From the NCBI GenBank assembly GCA_039030125.1, contig JBCCEV010000042.1:1-27285 (forward strand): a DNA stretch of 27,285 nucleotides. The letters are read 5' to 3'. The number at the start of each line of letters is the position of its first letter. Within the stretch, counting starts at the first letter, position 1. This DNA is from JBCCEV01 sp039030125. Its GTDB lineage: Bacteria; Pseudomonadota; Gammaproteobacteria; Ga0077536. Made by a program: the position numbers and the translations under genes. Below are positions 1 to 8,172 of this stretch, piece after piece. The notes below the pieces were generated by a model that saw nothing but the letters and a program-made list of their open reading frames with translations, made no database searches and had not been told where the DNA came from.

Positions 1-64
1 GCTGAACGGACGAAAAACCTGCTTTCCAGTCAGCGCCAGTTCGTTTGGTTGCATCGAAAGCTAA

Positions 65-676
65 GCCCGCAGCAGCAGCAAAACCAATACCATCAAGTGG
101 CGCCACCGCTGGGAAGATAGTTGCTACTCAGGATCGACCGCGACGGCGGGTAAACTCGTGTTCACCGGCAAAAACGACGGGCACTTCATCGCACTCGATG
201 CCGATTCCGGCGATGTGCTTTGGGAATTTCAAACCGGCGCCGGCGTTAACGCACCGCCCGTGGTCTTTGAATTCGAAGGTCGCCAACACGTCGCCGTTTA
301 TGCAGCCGGCGCCTTGTTCGCCCAATCGCCGCCCGGCGATTTCGTGTGGTTGTTCTCGCTCGAGGGCGAGATGGATGAAGTGCCCGATCCACGCGGTTTA
401 AGCGCGGCTGAAGCCCTGTTCGTCAAAAACGAGGACGTCGAAGCGGATGTGGTCGCTGGTGGCGAAGCGTATCAACGTTATTGCGGGCAGTGCCATGGCA
501 AGGACGGACGTGGGAGTCACGGCGGTGGTGCCGACCTCACCGTTTCAGCGTTGTCGGGCGATCAGGTGGAAGCGGTGATCCATGACGGTTTAAAACAAAT
601 GCCGCCTTTCAAAAGCGTGCTTTCAGACACCCAAATCAGCAGCATCGCGCTATTCGTCAAAAGCCATTTGCAATAA
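65..676 (+). CDS. PQQ-dependent alcohol dehydrogenase-type quinohaemoprotein, C-terminal part with cytochrome c domain (5' incomplete)
   Basis: Quinohaemoproteins of this type oxidise alcohols or aldehydes in the periplasm with PQQ and pass electrons to a fused cytochrome c. The first part reads as the last beta-propeller blades: a TNTIKW...RW stretch, then a CYSGS motif, then GKLVFTG and ALDADSGDVLWEFQTG. A class I haem site CGQCH is encoded at 482-496, and a later MPPF supplies a likely Met ligand. The frame is open only from base 65 because a TAA lies at 62-64. The family is usually 550-700 residues, so most of the protein is missing. The GTG at 158 lies inside a conserved blade and is not a credible start. 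The break may be a frameshift, a pseudogene or poor sequence at the window edge. The lipoprotein gene follows after 32 bases with its own ribosome site. Confidence 0.8.
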   Translation, partial: ARSSSKTNTIKWRHRWEDSCYSGSTATAGKLVFTGKNDGHFIALDADSGDVLWEFQTGAGVNAPPVVFEFEGRQHVAVYAAGALFAQSPPGDFVWLFSLEGEMDEVPDPRGLSAAEALFVKNEDVEADVVAGGEAYQRYCGQCHGKDGRGSHGGGADLTVSALSGDQVEAVIHDGLKQMPPFKSVLSDTQISSIALFVKSHLQ

Positions 677-708
677 TTCAAGTCATATCCCTTTGCTAGG
701 AGACCAAC

Positions 709-885
709 ATGAGGCACATCCTGTTTTTCTTTTTCGCTCTGTTCATTCTCGGCTGCTCGCAAGAGTCACCACAATCTGGGACCGTATTCGACGAACAAGT
801 TGAGGCCATCGATAAAGCCAAGGAAGTCGAAGGCCAAATCCAAGATGCCACCAAGCAACTGGACGAAGCCTTAAAGCAGCAATAG
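709..885 (+). CDS. Small coiled-coil lipoprotein, 58 residues
   Basis: A short ORF of 58 codons starts at ATG 709, preceded by a clear AGGAG at 698-702 with six-base spacing. The product opens with a short Phe-rich hydrophobic segment and a lipobox ending LGC (residues 14-16), so Cys16 is the likely lipidated residue. The mature part is about 42 residues, charged and rich in Gln, Glu, Lys and Asp, and looks helical or coiled coil. It sits between the quinohaemoprotein gene and an LLM gene whose start follows after only five bases. This suggests a membrane-tethered partner of the quinohaemoprotein in one transcript. I do not recognise the family. The lipobox and ribosome site make it a convincing real gene despite its length. 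Confidence 0.72.
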   Translation: MRHILFFFFALFILGCSQESPQSGTVFDEQVEAIDKAKEVEGQIQDATKQLDEALKQQ

Positions 886-890
886 CTATC

Positions 891-1958
891 ATGGAATTCA
901 GCATCCTTTTACAGAGCAAAATCGACGAATGGCAATTCGCCGTTGATGCTGAGAACTTGGGCTACGATGCCGCCTGGTTCGCTGATAGCCAGATGATCTG
1001 GTCTGATTGCTACGCCACGATGGCGCTGGCGGCCTATCACACCAAGAAGATCCGACTCGGCACGGGTGTCTCCATTCCGGGCACCCGCATCGCCCCGGTC
1101 ACCGCCCACTCCATCGCCAGCATTAACACATTGGCGCCGGGGCGGGTGTTTTTAGGGATAGGCACCGGGCATACCGCGATGCGCGTCATGGGTATGAAGC
1201 CCATGAAGGTCAAAGACTTTGACGATTATTTGCGCGTGCTTAAGGCGTTGCTAAGCGGCGATGAAGTCGACTATACCCGCGAGGGCACCACGCGCAGTAT
1301 TCAGTTTCTACACCAGGACATCGAGTTCATTAATGTTGATGATCCGATCCCGATCTATGTGGCGGCCAATGGACCCAAGGCTTTAGCGATCACCGGCCGC
1401 TACGGCGACGGCTTAATCACGTTAATGGGTGAAAGCCAGAAAGTGGCACAGGCCAATATGAGCGCGATCCGCAAAGGTGCTGAGCAAAACGGGCGCACGA
1501 TTGGTGATGAGTTCCACAACACCGCCCTGGTCTCACCCATTGTCATGAAAGCCGGTGAAACCCTTAAGTCCGATCGGGTTATCGATCTGGCTGGGGCTTA
1601 CGCGGTGTGTATGCTGCACTACGTTTATGAAGTCTACCAATCAAGTCGCAGCGACGATGTGGTGCCGGATTTCATGCGCGGGATCTGGGAGGAGTACACC
1701 GACTACGTCGATCATATGGCGATGCCGGAAGAAAAACGCTACCGGCAAATCCACAACGGCCACGCCACGTTCTGCCCACCCGAGGAGAGGCGCTTTGTCA
1801 CGCCGGAGATGATTGAGAACACTTGTTACGTCGGCAGTGCGGCGGATATTCGCGCGAAGGTCGATGAAGCAGAAAGTAACGGGATCAAAGAAATTTCAAT
1901 CGTTGGATCGCTTGAGGGCTACCATGAAGTCATGAATGACTTCGCCGCAATCATTTAA
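891..1958 (+). CDS. LLM-class flavin-dependent oxidoreductase (MER-like)
   Basis: The product is a 355-residue protein of the bacterial-luciferase-like fold. It shows the usual early strand and helix with GYDAAWFADS, then TKKIRLGTGVSIPGTR, a SINTLAPGRVFLGIGTG loop and a late GLITLM strand. The resemblance is to the methylenetetrahydromethanopterin-reductase branch, whose members use F420 or FMN. No F420 biosynthesis genes are visible, so FMN is the likelier cofactor. The substrate cannot be read from sequence. The start follows the lipoprotein stop by five bases and the ribosome site is weak, suggesting translational coupling. Its end lies seven bases from the end of the convergent gene. This is the first of six LLM genes in the window. 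Confidence 0.85.
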   Translation: MEFSILLQSKIDEWQFAVDAENLGYDAAWFADSQMIWSDCYATMALAAYHTKKIRLGTGVSIPGTRIAPVTAHSIASINTLAPGRVFLGIGTGHTAMRVMGMKPMKVKDFDDYLRVLKALLSGDEVDYTREGTTRSIQFLHQDIEFINVDDPIPIYVAANGPKALAITGRYGDGLITLMGESQKVAQANMSAIRKGAEQNGRTIGDEFHNTALVSPIVMKAGETLKSDRVIDLAGAYAVCMLHYVYEVYQSSRSDDVVPDFMRGIWEEYTDYVDHMAMPEEKRYRQIHNGHATFCPPEERRFVTPEMIENTCYVGSAADIRAKVDEAESNGIKEISIVGSLEGYHEVMNDFAAII

Positions 1959-1965
1959 GCCAGAT

Positions 1966-3018
1966 TTAAGAGCGCAGCCGAGTGATAACCTCGCCGGCAA
2001 ACAATTTCATGCTCGTGATCACATCCAGGTGACTGACGCCGGGAACATTGGTGCGGCAAATAATATGGTTGAAGCTCGCGCGTTGTTGCAGTTGTTTGAT
2101 TTGCGCGAAGACTTCATCGGGATCACCGACAATCAAATGCTCGGTCAACAAATCGCCTTCGGACATGCCGCCATGCGCTTCACCATAGGCGGCGCCGACG
2201 AGTTCTAGCGCTTCTCGCTTCGATGCAGCGACAAAGACATCTCGGATCACCGGTCGCTCAACTTCTTCCGCCGCCCTGCCGGCGTTATTGAGTGCTACAA
2301 CGTACGCTTGATAGCAATCAGCAACCTCATCGTGCGTCATATCAACGCCCGGCAATACGCTCAACCCTTGGGCCGCGGCCTGAGCGACACCGGCATTACT
2401 TTCCAAGTGCCACCAGATGGGTGGGTAAGGCAACTGGAGGGGGCGCGGCGTGATCGCCAAATGCGTCGTGGGTAATCCGGCACGCTGCCACGGCAGGAGA
2501 TAGGGATCCTGGTAGGGCTCGACTTCAAATTCCGCTTGCATCTCGCCCGCCACGCGCGGAAAGCAGGTGTGCGCCCCCTTGAATGCAAATGCGTCGTGAC
2601 TCCAGGCGCGGCGCATGAACGCTAACGCTTCCACGAACCGACTCTCGGCTTCACTCACATCAACACCAAAGGCGCCGAAGGTCTTGGCGTCGCTGACGGC
2701 CGATACTCCGCAAATCACCCGACCATTACTGAGCTGATCAAGGACGGCGTAATTCTCGACCGCGCGCGCCGGATGGTAGCTGCCTAATCTTCGATTCGCG
2801 GTGCCTAAGCGGATCCCGTGTGTGCTCGCCGCCAGCGCGCCGATCAACTCTGCCGCGGAAGCGCTCAGTCCGTTAGGCGCGAACGGTGCATCGGCGAACA
2901 AACAGCTATCGTAGCCCAAATAATCGGCCAGCTCGACCTGTTCCAGTATTTGGTTCAACACCGCCGGTGCGTGTTGTTCGCCACGGTTTGAGAAATCAAA
3001 ATACAGTCCGGTACGCAT
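1966..3018 (-). CDS. LLM-class flavin-dependent oxidoreductase
   Basis: A 350-residue luciferase-like oxidoreductase. The sequence opens MRTGLYFDF, followed by a helix, YLGYDSCLFAD, then a GIRLGTANRRLGSYHPAR segment, a LDQLSNGRVICGVSA loop and a late IVGDPDEVFAQIKQL segment typical of the family C-terminus. It is the last gene of the minus-strand operon, starting five bases after the stop of the preceding LLM gene. Sequence divergence from that neighbour is large, so they are not recent duplicates and probably act on different intermediates or form a two-subunit enzyme like LuxAB. Flavin type and substrate are unknown. Confidence 0.85.
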   Translation of the reverse strand: MRTGLYFDFSNRGEQHAPAVLNQILEQVELADYLGYDSCLFADAPFAPNGLSASAAELIGALAASTHGIRLGTANRRLGSYHPARAVENYAVLDQLSNGRVICGVSAVSDAKTFGAFGVDVSEAESRFVEALAFMRRAWSHDAFAFKGAHTCFPRVAGEMQAEFEVEPYQDPYLLPWQRAGLPTTHLAITPRPLQLPYPPIWWHLESNAGVAQAAAQGLSVLPGVDMTHDEVADCYQAYVVALNNAGRAAEEVERPVIRDVFVAASKREALELVGAAYGEAHGGMSEGDLLTEHLIVGDPDEVFAQIKQLQQRASFNHIICRTNVPGVSHLDVITSMKLFAGEVITRLRS

Positions 3019-3023
3019 AGCCG

Positions 3024-4064
3024 TTACAGACTCGTTTGCTTAAAGTGCGGAATGACTTCGCGCGCGAACAACTCGATTTGCTTGAATAAGCGTTCCTTCT
3101 TCTGACTCATGTGCATGATGCGCGGCATGAAATGGGTGTAGGGAACCGCCTCGCGATAACGTTCAATTTCACGGATCACGTGCTCTGGCGTACCCACGAA
3201 TGATGCGGCGATGATTTCCTTGAACACCGGATCGGCCAGCATCTCGCGACGGCTGCCGCTGGCCTCAGGGACATAGCCGTAAGCCACATATTGCTCCTCA
3301 TACATCGGCAGCAGATCTTCATCCATGATTTGTAGCGCTTCTTCTTCGGTCTCGGCGATACAAATGTCGCGAAACAGGCCAAGCTGAATCTTATCCTCGC
3401 TGTGGCCACTATCACGCAGCGCTTGTTTATAGATTTCGACGTTCTCGGCGAAGGTCTCAATACTCATTGATGGGCCTTCCCAAAAGCCCAATCCAGCACG
3501 CCCGATATTGCGCGCCTGTTGATGCGAGCGATTCGCGCCCACCCACATTGGCGGTCCTGGTTGTTGCAAGGCTCCCGGATTGAGTCTTACGTTGCGGTAG
3601 GAAAAGAATTCGCCCTCGTGAGAGAAGGTCTCGCCACTAAACGCTTTCTCCATCACCTGGCAGGCTTCATAGAAGCGCTTACCGCGTTTCTTTTTCTCGA
3701 TATCAAGACCTTCGAATTCTTCGGGTCGATAACCCGGAGCAAGGCCCAAAATCACACGGCCGTTGGAGATGTTATCGAGCGTCGCGATTTGCTGCGCTTC
3801 GCGTAACGGGTCATGCAAACCCAACAGCGAAGCGCCGGTCCCTAAACCGATCTTCGAGGTGCGCCGGGCGATAGCCGCAAGCACTGGATAGAGATCCGGG
3901 CAATAACCGTCATACCAGAAGTGGTGCTCGGTGAGCCAAAAGGAGTCGAAGCCTACGGATTCCGCAAACTCGGCGTGTTCCACAACTTCGTCATAGAGCC
4001 CGCTCCAAGCGCGCGGATGTACGCGCGGCGATTGCATGCCATAAAGGCCGAGCCAAAACTCCAT
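3024..4064 (-). CDS. LLM-class flavin-dependent monooxygenase (LuxA-like)
   Basis: A 346-residue protein of the alkanal-monooxygenase-like branch. Landmarks are a first-strand MEFWLGLYG, SVGFDSFWLTEHHF near residue 40, TSKIGLGTGASLLGLHDP, and LDNISNGRVILGLAPGY, followed by a C-terminal FVGTPEHVIREI. The TEHHF motif is shared with FMN-dependent luciferase-like monooxygenases that receive reduced flavin from a separate reductase. It starts at an ATG 17 bases after the hyuA-like stop and lies upstream of another LLM gene. The gene order hyuB, hyuA, LLM, LLM suggests oxidation coupled to ring opening of a cyclic amide. Substrate unknown. Confidence 0.87.
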   Translation of the reverse strand: MEFWLGLYGMQSPRVHPRAWSGLYDEVVEHAEFAESVGFDSFWLTEHHFWYDGYCPDLYPVLAAIARRTSKIGLGTGASLLGLHDPLREAQQIATLDNISNGRVILGLAPGYRPEEFEGLDIEKKKRGKRFYEACQVMEKAFSGETFSHEGEFFSYRNVRLNPGALQQPGPPMWVGANRSHQQARNIGRAGLGFWEGPSMSIETFAENVEIYKQALRDSGHSEDKIQLGLFRDICIAETEEEALQIMDEDLLPMYEEQYVAYGYVPEASGSRREMLADPVFKEIIAASFVGTPEHVIREIERYREAVPYTHFMPRIMHMSQKKERLFKQIELFAREVIPHFKQTSL

Positions 4065-4081
4065 TGCAAATGATCCGGGTT

Positions 4082-6154
4082 TTATTCTTCGACGTCGATG
4101 GTGATCAGCGAGCTGCCGTCCGGTTGTACCACCAGCGTGTCACCCGGATTAACCACCACCGTAGTGGTTGGGAACTCAACGATCGCGGGACCGTGTAGCT
4201 CATCGCCCGCGGCCAAGGCTTCGCCCGCGTAGATGGCGGTCATCACTTCGGCGTTGGCAGCAGCCATGTAGGCCATGCGGTTGCTGGTTGGTTTCGCCGG
4301 ACCCCCCGATTCGCTGCCCAAGCGTCCGGCTGGGGCCTCACGCACGCCGGTTGCCGTTACGCGCCAGTGAATGCATTCAATCGGTTGATCGGGCATGGCG
4401 TAGGTAAAGCGCTTGTTGTGCTCGGCATGAAAATCCATCTCTAGCTGACGGAGGAAATCATCGTCGATGACGCCATCGGGTAGCGTCACGGTCAGATTGT
4501 GCACCTGGCCTGGATAACGCGCTTCGAGATGACGAGAAAAGGCGATTTCTTCCGCCTTAAAACCATCCGATTCCAGTTGCGCACGGCCCTCGGCAATCAA
4601 ATCCTCGAAAACCGCGGTGATGTCAGACTCAACACCCTTGGTGTTGGAGTAGCAATGCGAAAGTTTGACGTAGTCATGACGCACCGGGGTGACCGCCATA
4701 CCGAAAGCACACAGACCACCGGCGGAGCGCGGCACCAAAACCTCCGAGATCTTGAGCATGCGCGCAAGCTCCGCCGCGTGCAGGCCGCCAGCACCGCCGC
4801 CGGCGACCATCACGTAATCACGCGGATCGATACCCCGCTCAATTGAAACGGCACGGATCGCGGTCGCCATATTCGAATTGACAATGGTGATGATCCCGGC
4901 CGCCGCGGTACTCACATCAAGCCCTAAAGGTGATGCGACATGACCGTCGATCGCTTTAACAGCGAGGTCCATATCCAATGAGCGACGCCCACCGAGAAAC
5001 GCACCGGCCGCCATGCGACCGGTAACCAGATTGGCGTCGGTCACTGCTGGCGCTTCGCCGCCGCGGCCATAACAGGCTGGCCCAGGTTGCGAACCCGCGC
5101 TTTGCGGACCCACGCGCAGCGAATTACCGCTGTCGATCCAGGCAATAGAGCCCCCACCGGCGCCCACCGACAATACCTCGACGCCATTAACACCAATCGG
5201 CTGATCGGCGACTTTGATATCGCTCGACATCACCGCTTCGCCGTCGCGTAGCAGACATACATCGAAACTGGTGCCGCCCATATCTACGACAATCAATTTA
5301 TCCGGCGCCTTGGTGCGCGACGCGTAATGCGCACCCGCCGCCGGTCCTGCGGCCGGGCCCGAAGCAACGGCATTAACGGGGCGCGCCAGCAATTCAGGGA
5401 CGCCCGCGCAACCGCCATTGACCTGCATAATCAAGGGGCGATGCGGTAAACCGCCCTTGCCCATTTCTTCTTCGAAGGCGCGCAGATAGTCGCCAATGAT
5501 AGGCGCGATATAGGCACTCAAAATCGTCGAGGACGTGCGTTCCCATTCACGAATTTCGGGCAGGATCTCCGATGAGCACACCACATCCACGCCGGGCAGC
5601 TCTTCACGCACGATTTCAGCCGCGCGCTGCTCGTGTGAATCATCGATGATGGACCATAAGAATGCGACCGCGACAGCTTTGACATTATGTTTGCCCAGTT
5701 CGCGCGCCGCTTCGCGTACCGCATCTTCATCTAATGGCATCACCACCGAGCCATCGGCGCCAATGCGCTCGGGCACACCCAAACGAAGATAGCGCGGCAC
5801 AAAGTCCGCGGGTTTCTGTAGATGCACGTTGAACCGTTCGGGCTTCGCGCCTTTGCCTAAATGGATAACGTCACGAAAACCTTCGGTGCACAGCAAGCCA
5901 ATTACTGGCCCGTTGCGTTCGATCAACGCATTGGTCGCCATGGTTTGACCGTGTACGAGGAATTCAGTGCTTTCGAGCAACGACTCGACGCTGGTGTCAA
6001 TTTCTTTGGCAATACCCGCCAGTCCTTGGGTGATCGCTTGCAGGGGTTGCGTGGGCGTGGAGTCTTCTTTGTAGACAAGGAACTCACCACTGTCTTGCAG
6101 GAGGACGACGTCGGTAAACGTACCGCCAATATCAATGCCGATGCGATTGGCCAT
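4082..6154 (-). CDS. hyuA: Hydantoinase/oxoprolinase family protein, subunit A (HyuA-like)
   Basis: A 690-residue subunit of the ATP-dependent hydantoinase/5-oxoprolinase family, which opens cyclic amides; relatives include N-methylhydantoinase, caprolactamase and the acetone and acetophenone carboxylases. The actin-like phosphate loop DIGGTFTD is at residues 8-15 and the second one, DMGGTSFDV, at 291-299. HGQTMATNALIER (about 68-80) is the usual substrate-proximal segment of the N-terminal domain. Length fits the standalone alpha subunit. It starts nine bases after the hyuB stop, with AGGAAGGA upstream, so the two subunits are made from one message. Whether it hydrolyses or carboxylates its substrate cannot be settled from sequence. 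The flanking amidase and racemase-family genes favour hydrolysis of a lactam or hydantoin-like ring. The symbol denotes the family only. Confidence 0.9.
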   Translation of the reverse strand: MANRIGIDIGGTFTDVVLLQDSGEFLVYKEDSTPTQPLQAITQGLAGIAKEIDTSVESLLESTEFLVHGQTMATNALIERNGPVIGLLCTEGFRDVIHLGKGAKPERFNVHLQKPADFVPRYLRLGVPERIGADGSVVMPLDEDAVREAARELGKHNVKAVAVAFLWSIIDDSHEQRAAEIVREELPGVDVVCSSEILPEIREWERTSSTILSAYIAPIIGDYLRAFEEEMGKGGLPHRPLIMQVNGGCAGVPELLARPVNAVASGPAAGPAAGAHYASRTKAPDKLIVVDMGGTSFDVCLLRDGEAVMSSDIKVADQPIGVNGVEVLSVGAGGGSIAWIDSGNSLRVGPQSAGSQPGPACYGRGGEAPAVTDANLVTGRMAAGAFLGGRRSLDMDLAVKAIDGHVASPLGLDVSTAAAGIITIVNSNMATAIRAVSIERGIDPRDYVMVAGGGAGGLHAAELARMLKISEVLVPRSAGGLCAFGMAVTPVRHDYVKLSHCYSNTKGVESDITAVFEDLIAEGRAQLESDGFKAEEIAFSRHLEARYPGQVHNLTVTLPDGVIDDDFLRQLEMDFHAEHNKRFTYAMPDQPIECIHWRVTATGVREAPAGRLGSESGGPAKPTSNRMAYMAAANAEVMTAIYAGEALAAGDELHGPAIVEFPTTTVVVNPGDTLVVQPDGSSLITIDVEE

Positions 6155-6163
6155 GTTTTTTTC

Positions 6164-8062
6164 TTATCCTTCCTCGCTGAAGTGCTCAGCGATGGTGGGG
6201 GCTTCGATATAGCGGTCGCCATCGCGCATGTTGCAGTCAACCCATTTACCGGCGCCGGGTTCGACCGGATCGATCATGCCCGCTTCCTGCGCGCGCAACT
6301 CGGCGCGTTTTTTCTCGGTCGCACCGACATCAACGGTGCGCTCAAGGTCGTCGTTGAGAACAACACCGAACTCTTCGCGACCTTTTGCTTCGCTGAACCA
6401 ACCATCACGGATATTGGCCCGAACGACTTCCGCATCACGATCAACCGGGTTACCCCAACCACCGCCGCCGGAAGAATATGCGGTCCAGGACTCGCCCGGT
6501 TTGACCATCGTCTGTCCAGCGACTGAGATATAAGTACGCGCACCATCTTCATGTTCGATAAAGATACCGCCACCGGGTGACATCCGTCCGCCATTCACAC
6601 CGTGCGGGGGATTACGAGAACCCTCACCAAAGCCAACCGCTTCCATTTCGCCGGCGACCGGTCGATAGCGCGTGCGCGTGCCTGCCCCGCCGATCCATTG
6701 CCCGGCGCCCATGGAATCAGTTTCGATTTCGTTGAAATCAATGCGTAAGGGATAGAGCAACTCAACCTCCTCCACGGACGCTGACGTGAGGCCGCCCATG
6801 CCTGCAATCGTGCCAATCATGGGCCAACCATCGGCGTCCTTGGCGCCACCGCTGCCGCCCATGCCGTTAAACAACATGCAGCCCCACTCCTTGCCGTTGC
6901 GGTTATCGATACCACTGAAGTTCGGCATATGGCCGGCGTGACAAGAACCGGCCGGCACGCGCTCAGGGATCGCCTCGGCCATGGCAATGTTGATCACATC
7001 GTGCATGGGATCGGCCGGATTGGTCGTCGCCCCGCCGACGGCGGCTGGAAACTCGGCCTTGGTAATTGTGCCAGGCTCGCCGTCGGCCTTGATGTGTTGT
7101 AACACGCCGTGGTTGTGCGGAATATCGGCATCGATGTAGTACAGGAACGGCGTGGTCGCCGTTGCCATTCTCACGGCGTGGGTGGCGTTAAACGAACCGG
7201 TAGACGGCGGACCGCCGGAGTACATCACCGAGACGCTGGTGCCTTTCTTGGTGATGGTGGCTTTAATGGGGATATCAACGGCGCCGTTGCCGTCTGTATC
7301 GGTCCAGGTCAGCCCTTCGTAGGTGCCGTCGGGAATACTGTGGAACTGCTCGGACGCTCGATGATCCGCATACTCCATCAAGCCATCGCTATAGCGCACG
7401 ACTTCATCACGACCGTACTGCTCGCAAAGCTCGATGAGGCCGCGTCGCGCGACACCACAGGCGCCGAGCTGCGCGCGCAAGTCACCGTGCAAGGCGTCGC
7501 GATAGCGAACATTGGCAAGATAAAGCTCGGTGATGTCATGGCGCTCTTTGCCTTGATCGATGAGCTTCGTGGGCGGGATCACGATCCCTTCTTGGAAGAT
7601 GGTTCGGGCCGCCGGCACGATGCTAGAGGCTTCGGCGGCACCACAATCGAGCTGATGGCCGCGGGCGACCGTCCAGAAGACATGTTTGCCGTCGACGAAA
7701 ACCGGTTGCGCGGTGACCAAATCGGGAATGTGCGTGTTGCCGCGATAAGGATCGTTCGCCATGAACACATCGCCGTCGTGAATGTCGCCTTGAAAAACAT
7801 TCACAACCTCAACCAACAACTCGCGAATGCTGTTGCAATGGATCGGCAAACATTCAGCCATGGTGACTTGGCGGGGCCCGCTCTCGTGGGCGTCATAAAT
7901 CATGCAGGAGTAATCGCGGGCCAGAGCAATGACCGAGGTCCAGGCAGTTTGCTCCATGGCCAGAGTCATTTCCTGACCAATGGCTTCAAATCGATTGCGG
8001 ATCACGCTGAAGGTAATCGGATCAAAATCGGTCGCGCTACCTTCTTTCATTACGGTCGCCAT
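6164..8062 (-). CDS. hyuB: Hydantoinase B/oxoprolinase family protein (HyuB-like)
   Basis: The second subunit of the cyclic-amide hydrolase, about 632 residues. It carries the family opening DPITFSVIRNRFEAI, a segment DVFMANDPYRGNTHIPD that contributes metal or substrate binding in relatives, an RGHQLDCGAA stretch, and a Gly-rich C-terminal half with GGGGWGNPVDRD. I chose the ATG at 8062, which has GAGGT seven bases upstream. The GTG nine bases earlier would overlap that ribosome site. It is the first gene of the minus-strand operon hyuB, hyuA, LLM, LLM, and faces an LLM gene across a divergent region of about 110 bases. Acetophenone or acetone carboxylase subunits are the main alternative. 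Confidence 0.9.
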   Translation of the reverse strand: MATVMKEGSATDFDPITFSVIRNRFEAIGQEMTLAMEQTAWTSVIALARDYSCMIYDAHESGPRQVTMAECLPIHCNSIRELLVEVVNVFQGDIHDGDVFMANDPYRGNTHIPDLVTAQPVFVDGKHVFWTVARGHQLDCGAAEASSIVPAARTIFQEGIVIPPTKLIDQGKERHDITELYLANVRYRDALHGDLRAQLGACGVARRGLIELCEQYGRDEVVRYSDGLMEYADHRASEQFHSIPDGTYEGLTWTDTDGNGAVDIPIKATITKKGTSVSVMYSGGPPSTGSFNATHAVRMATATTPFLYYIDADIPHNHGVLQHIKADGEPGTITKAEFPAAVGGATTNPADPMHDVINIAMAEAIPERVPAGSCHAGHMPNFSGIDNRNGKEWGCMLFNGMGGSGGAKDADGWPMIGTIAGMGGLTSASVEEVELLYPLRIDFNEIETDSMGAGQWIGGAGTRTRYRPVAGEMEAVGFGEGSRNPPHGVNGGRMSPGGGIFIEHEDGARTYISVAGQTMVKPGESWTAYSSGGGGWGNPVDRDAEVVRANIRDGWFSEAKGREEFGVVLNDDLERTVDVGATEKKRAELRAQEAGMIDPVEPGAGKWVDCNMRDGDRYIEAPTIAEHFSEEG

Positions 8063-8172
8063 GGCGGGCACCTCTACAGTCGAACAGAACCCTCCATTCT
8101 CCTCGGTTGCTTTTTTGAGTCAATCACTTAGATTGCACCGCCTGCCCCATTAAAGCGCGGAGGAGGTCGGCA
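8063..8172. promoter_or_regulatory. Divergent intergenic region between hyuB-like operon and LLM gene
   Basis: About 110 bases separate two outward-facing starts, so promoters for both directions must lie here or inside the genes. The plus-strand side ends in a strong ribosome site, GGAGGAGG at 8159-8166. A short interrupted palindrome, TTGAGTCAA, lies at 8114-8122 next to a T-run. No convincing -35/-10 pair with proper spacing is visible. Shared control of the two sides is an inference from the arrangement. Confidence 0.4.

Noticed and set aside
5861..6526. A 221-codon plus-strand open frame spanning the hyuA/hyuB junction
   Set aside because: Antisense to two well-supported genes; composition reflects their codon bias.
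7109..8131. A 340-codon plus-strand open frame
   Set aside because: It lies antisense to the hyuB-like gene, which has clear family motifs along its whole length; the plus-strand product has no recognisable domain.
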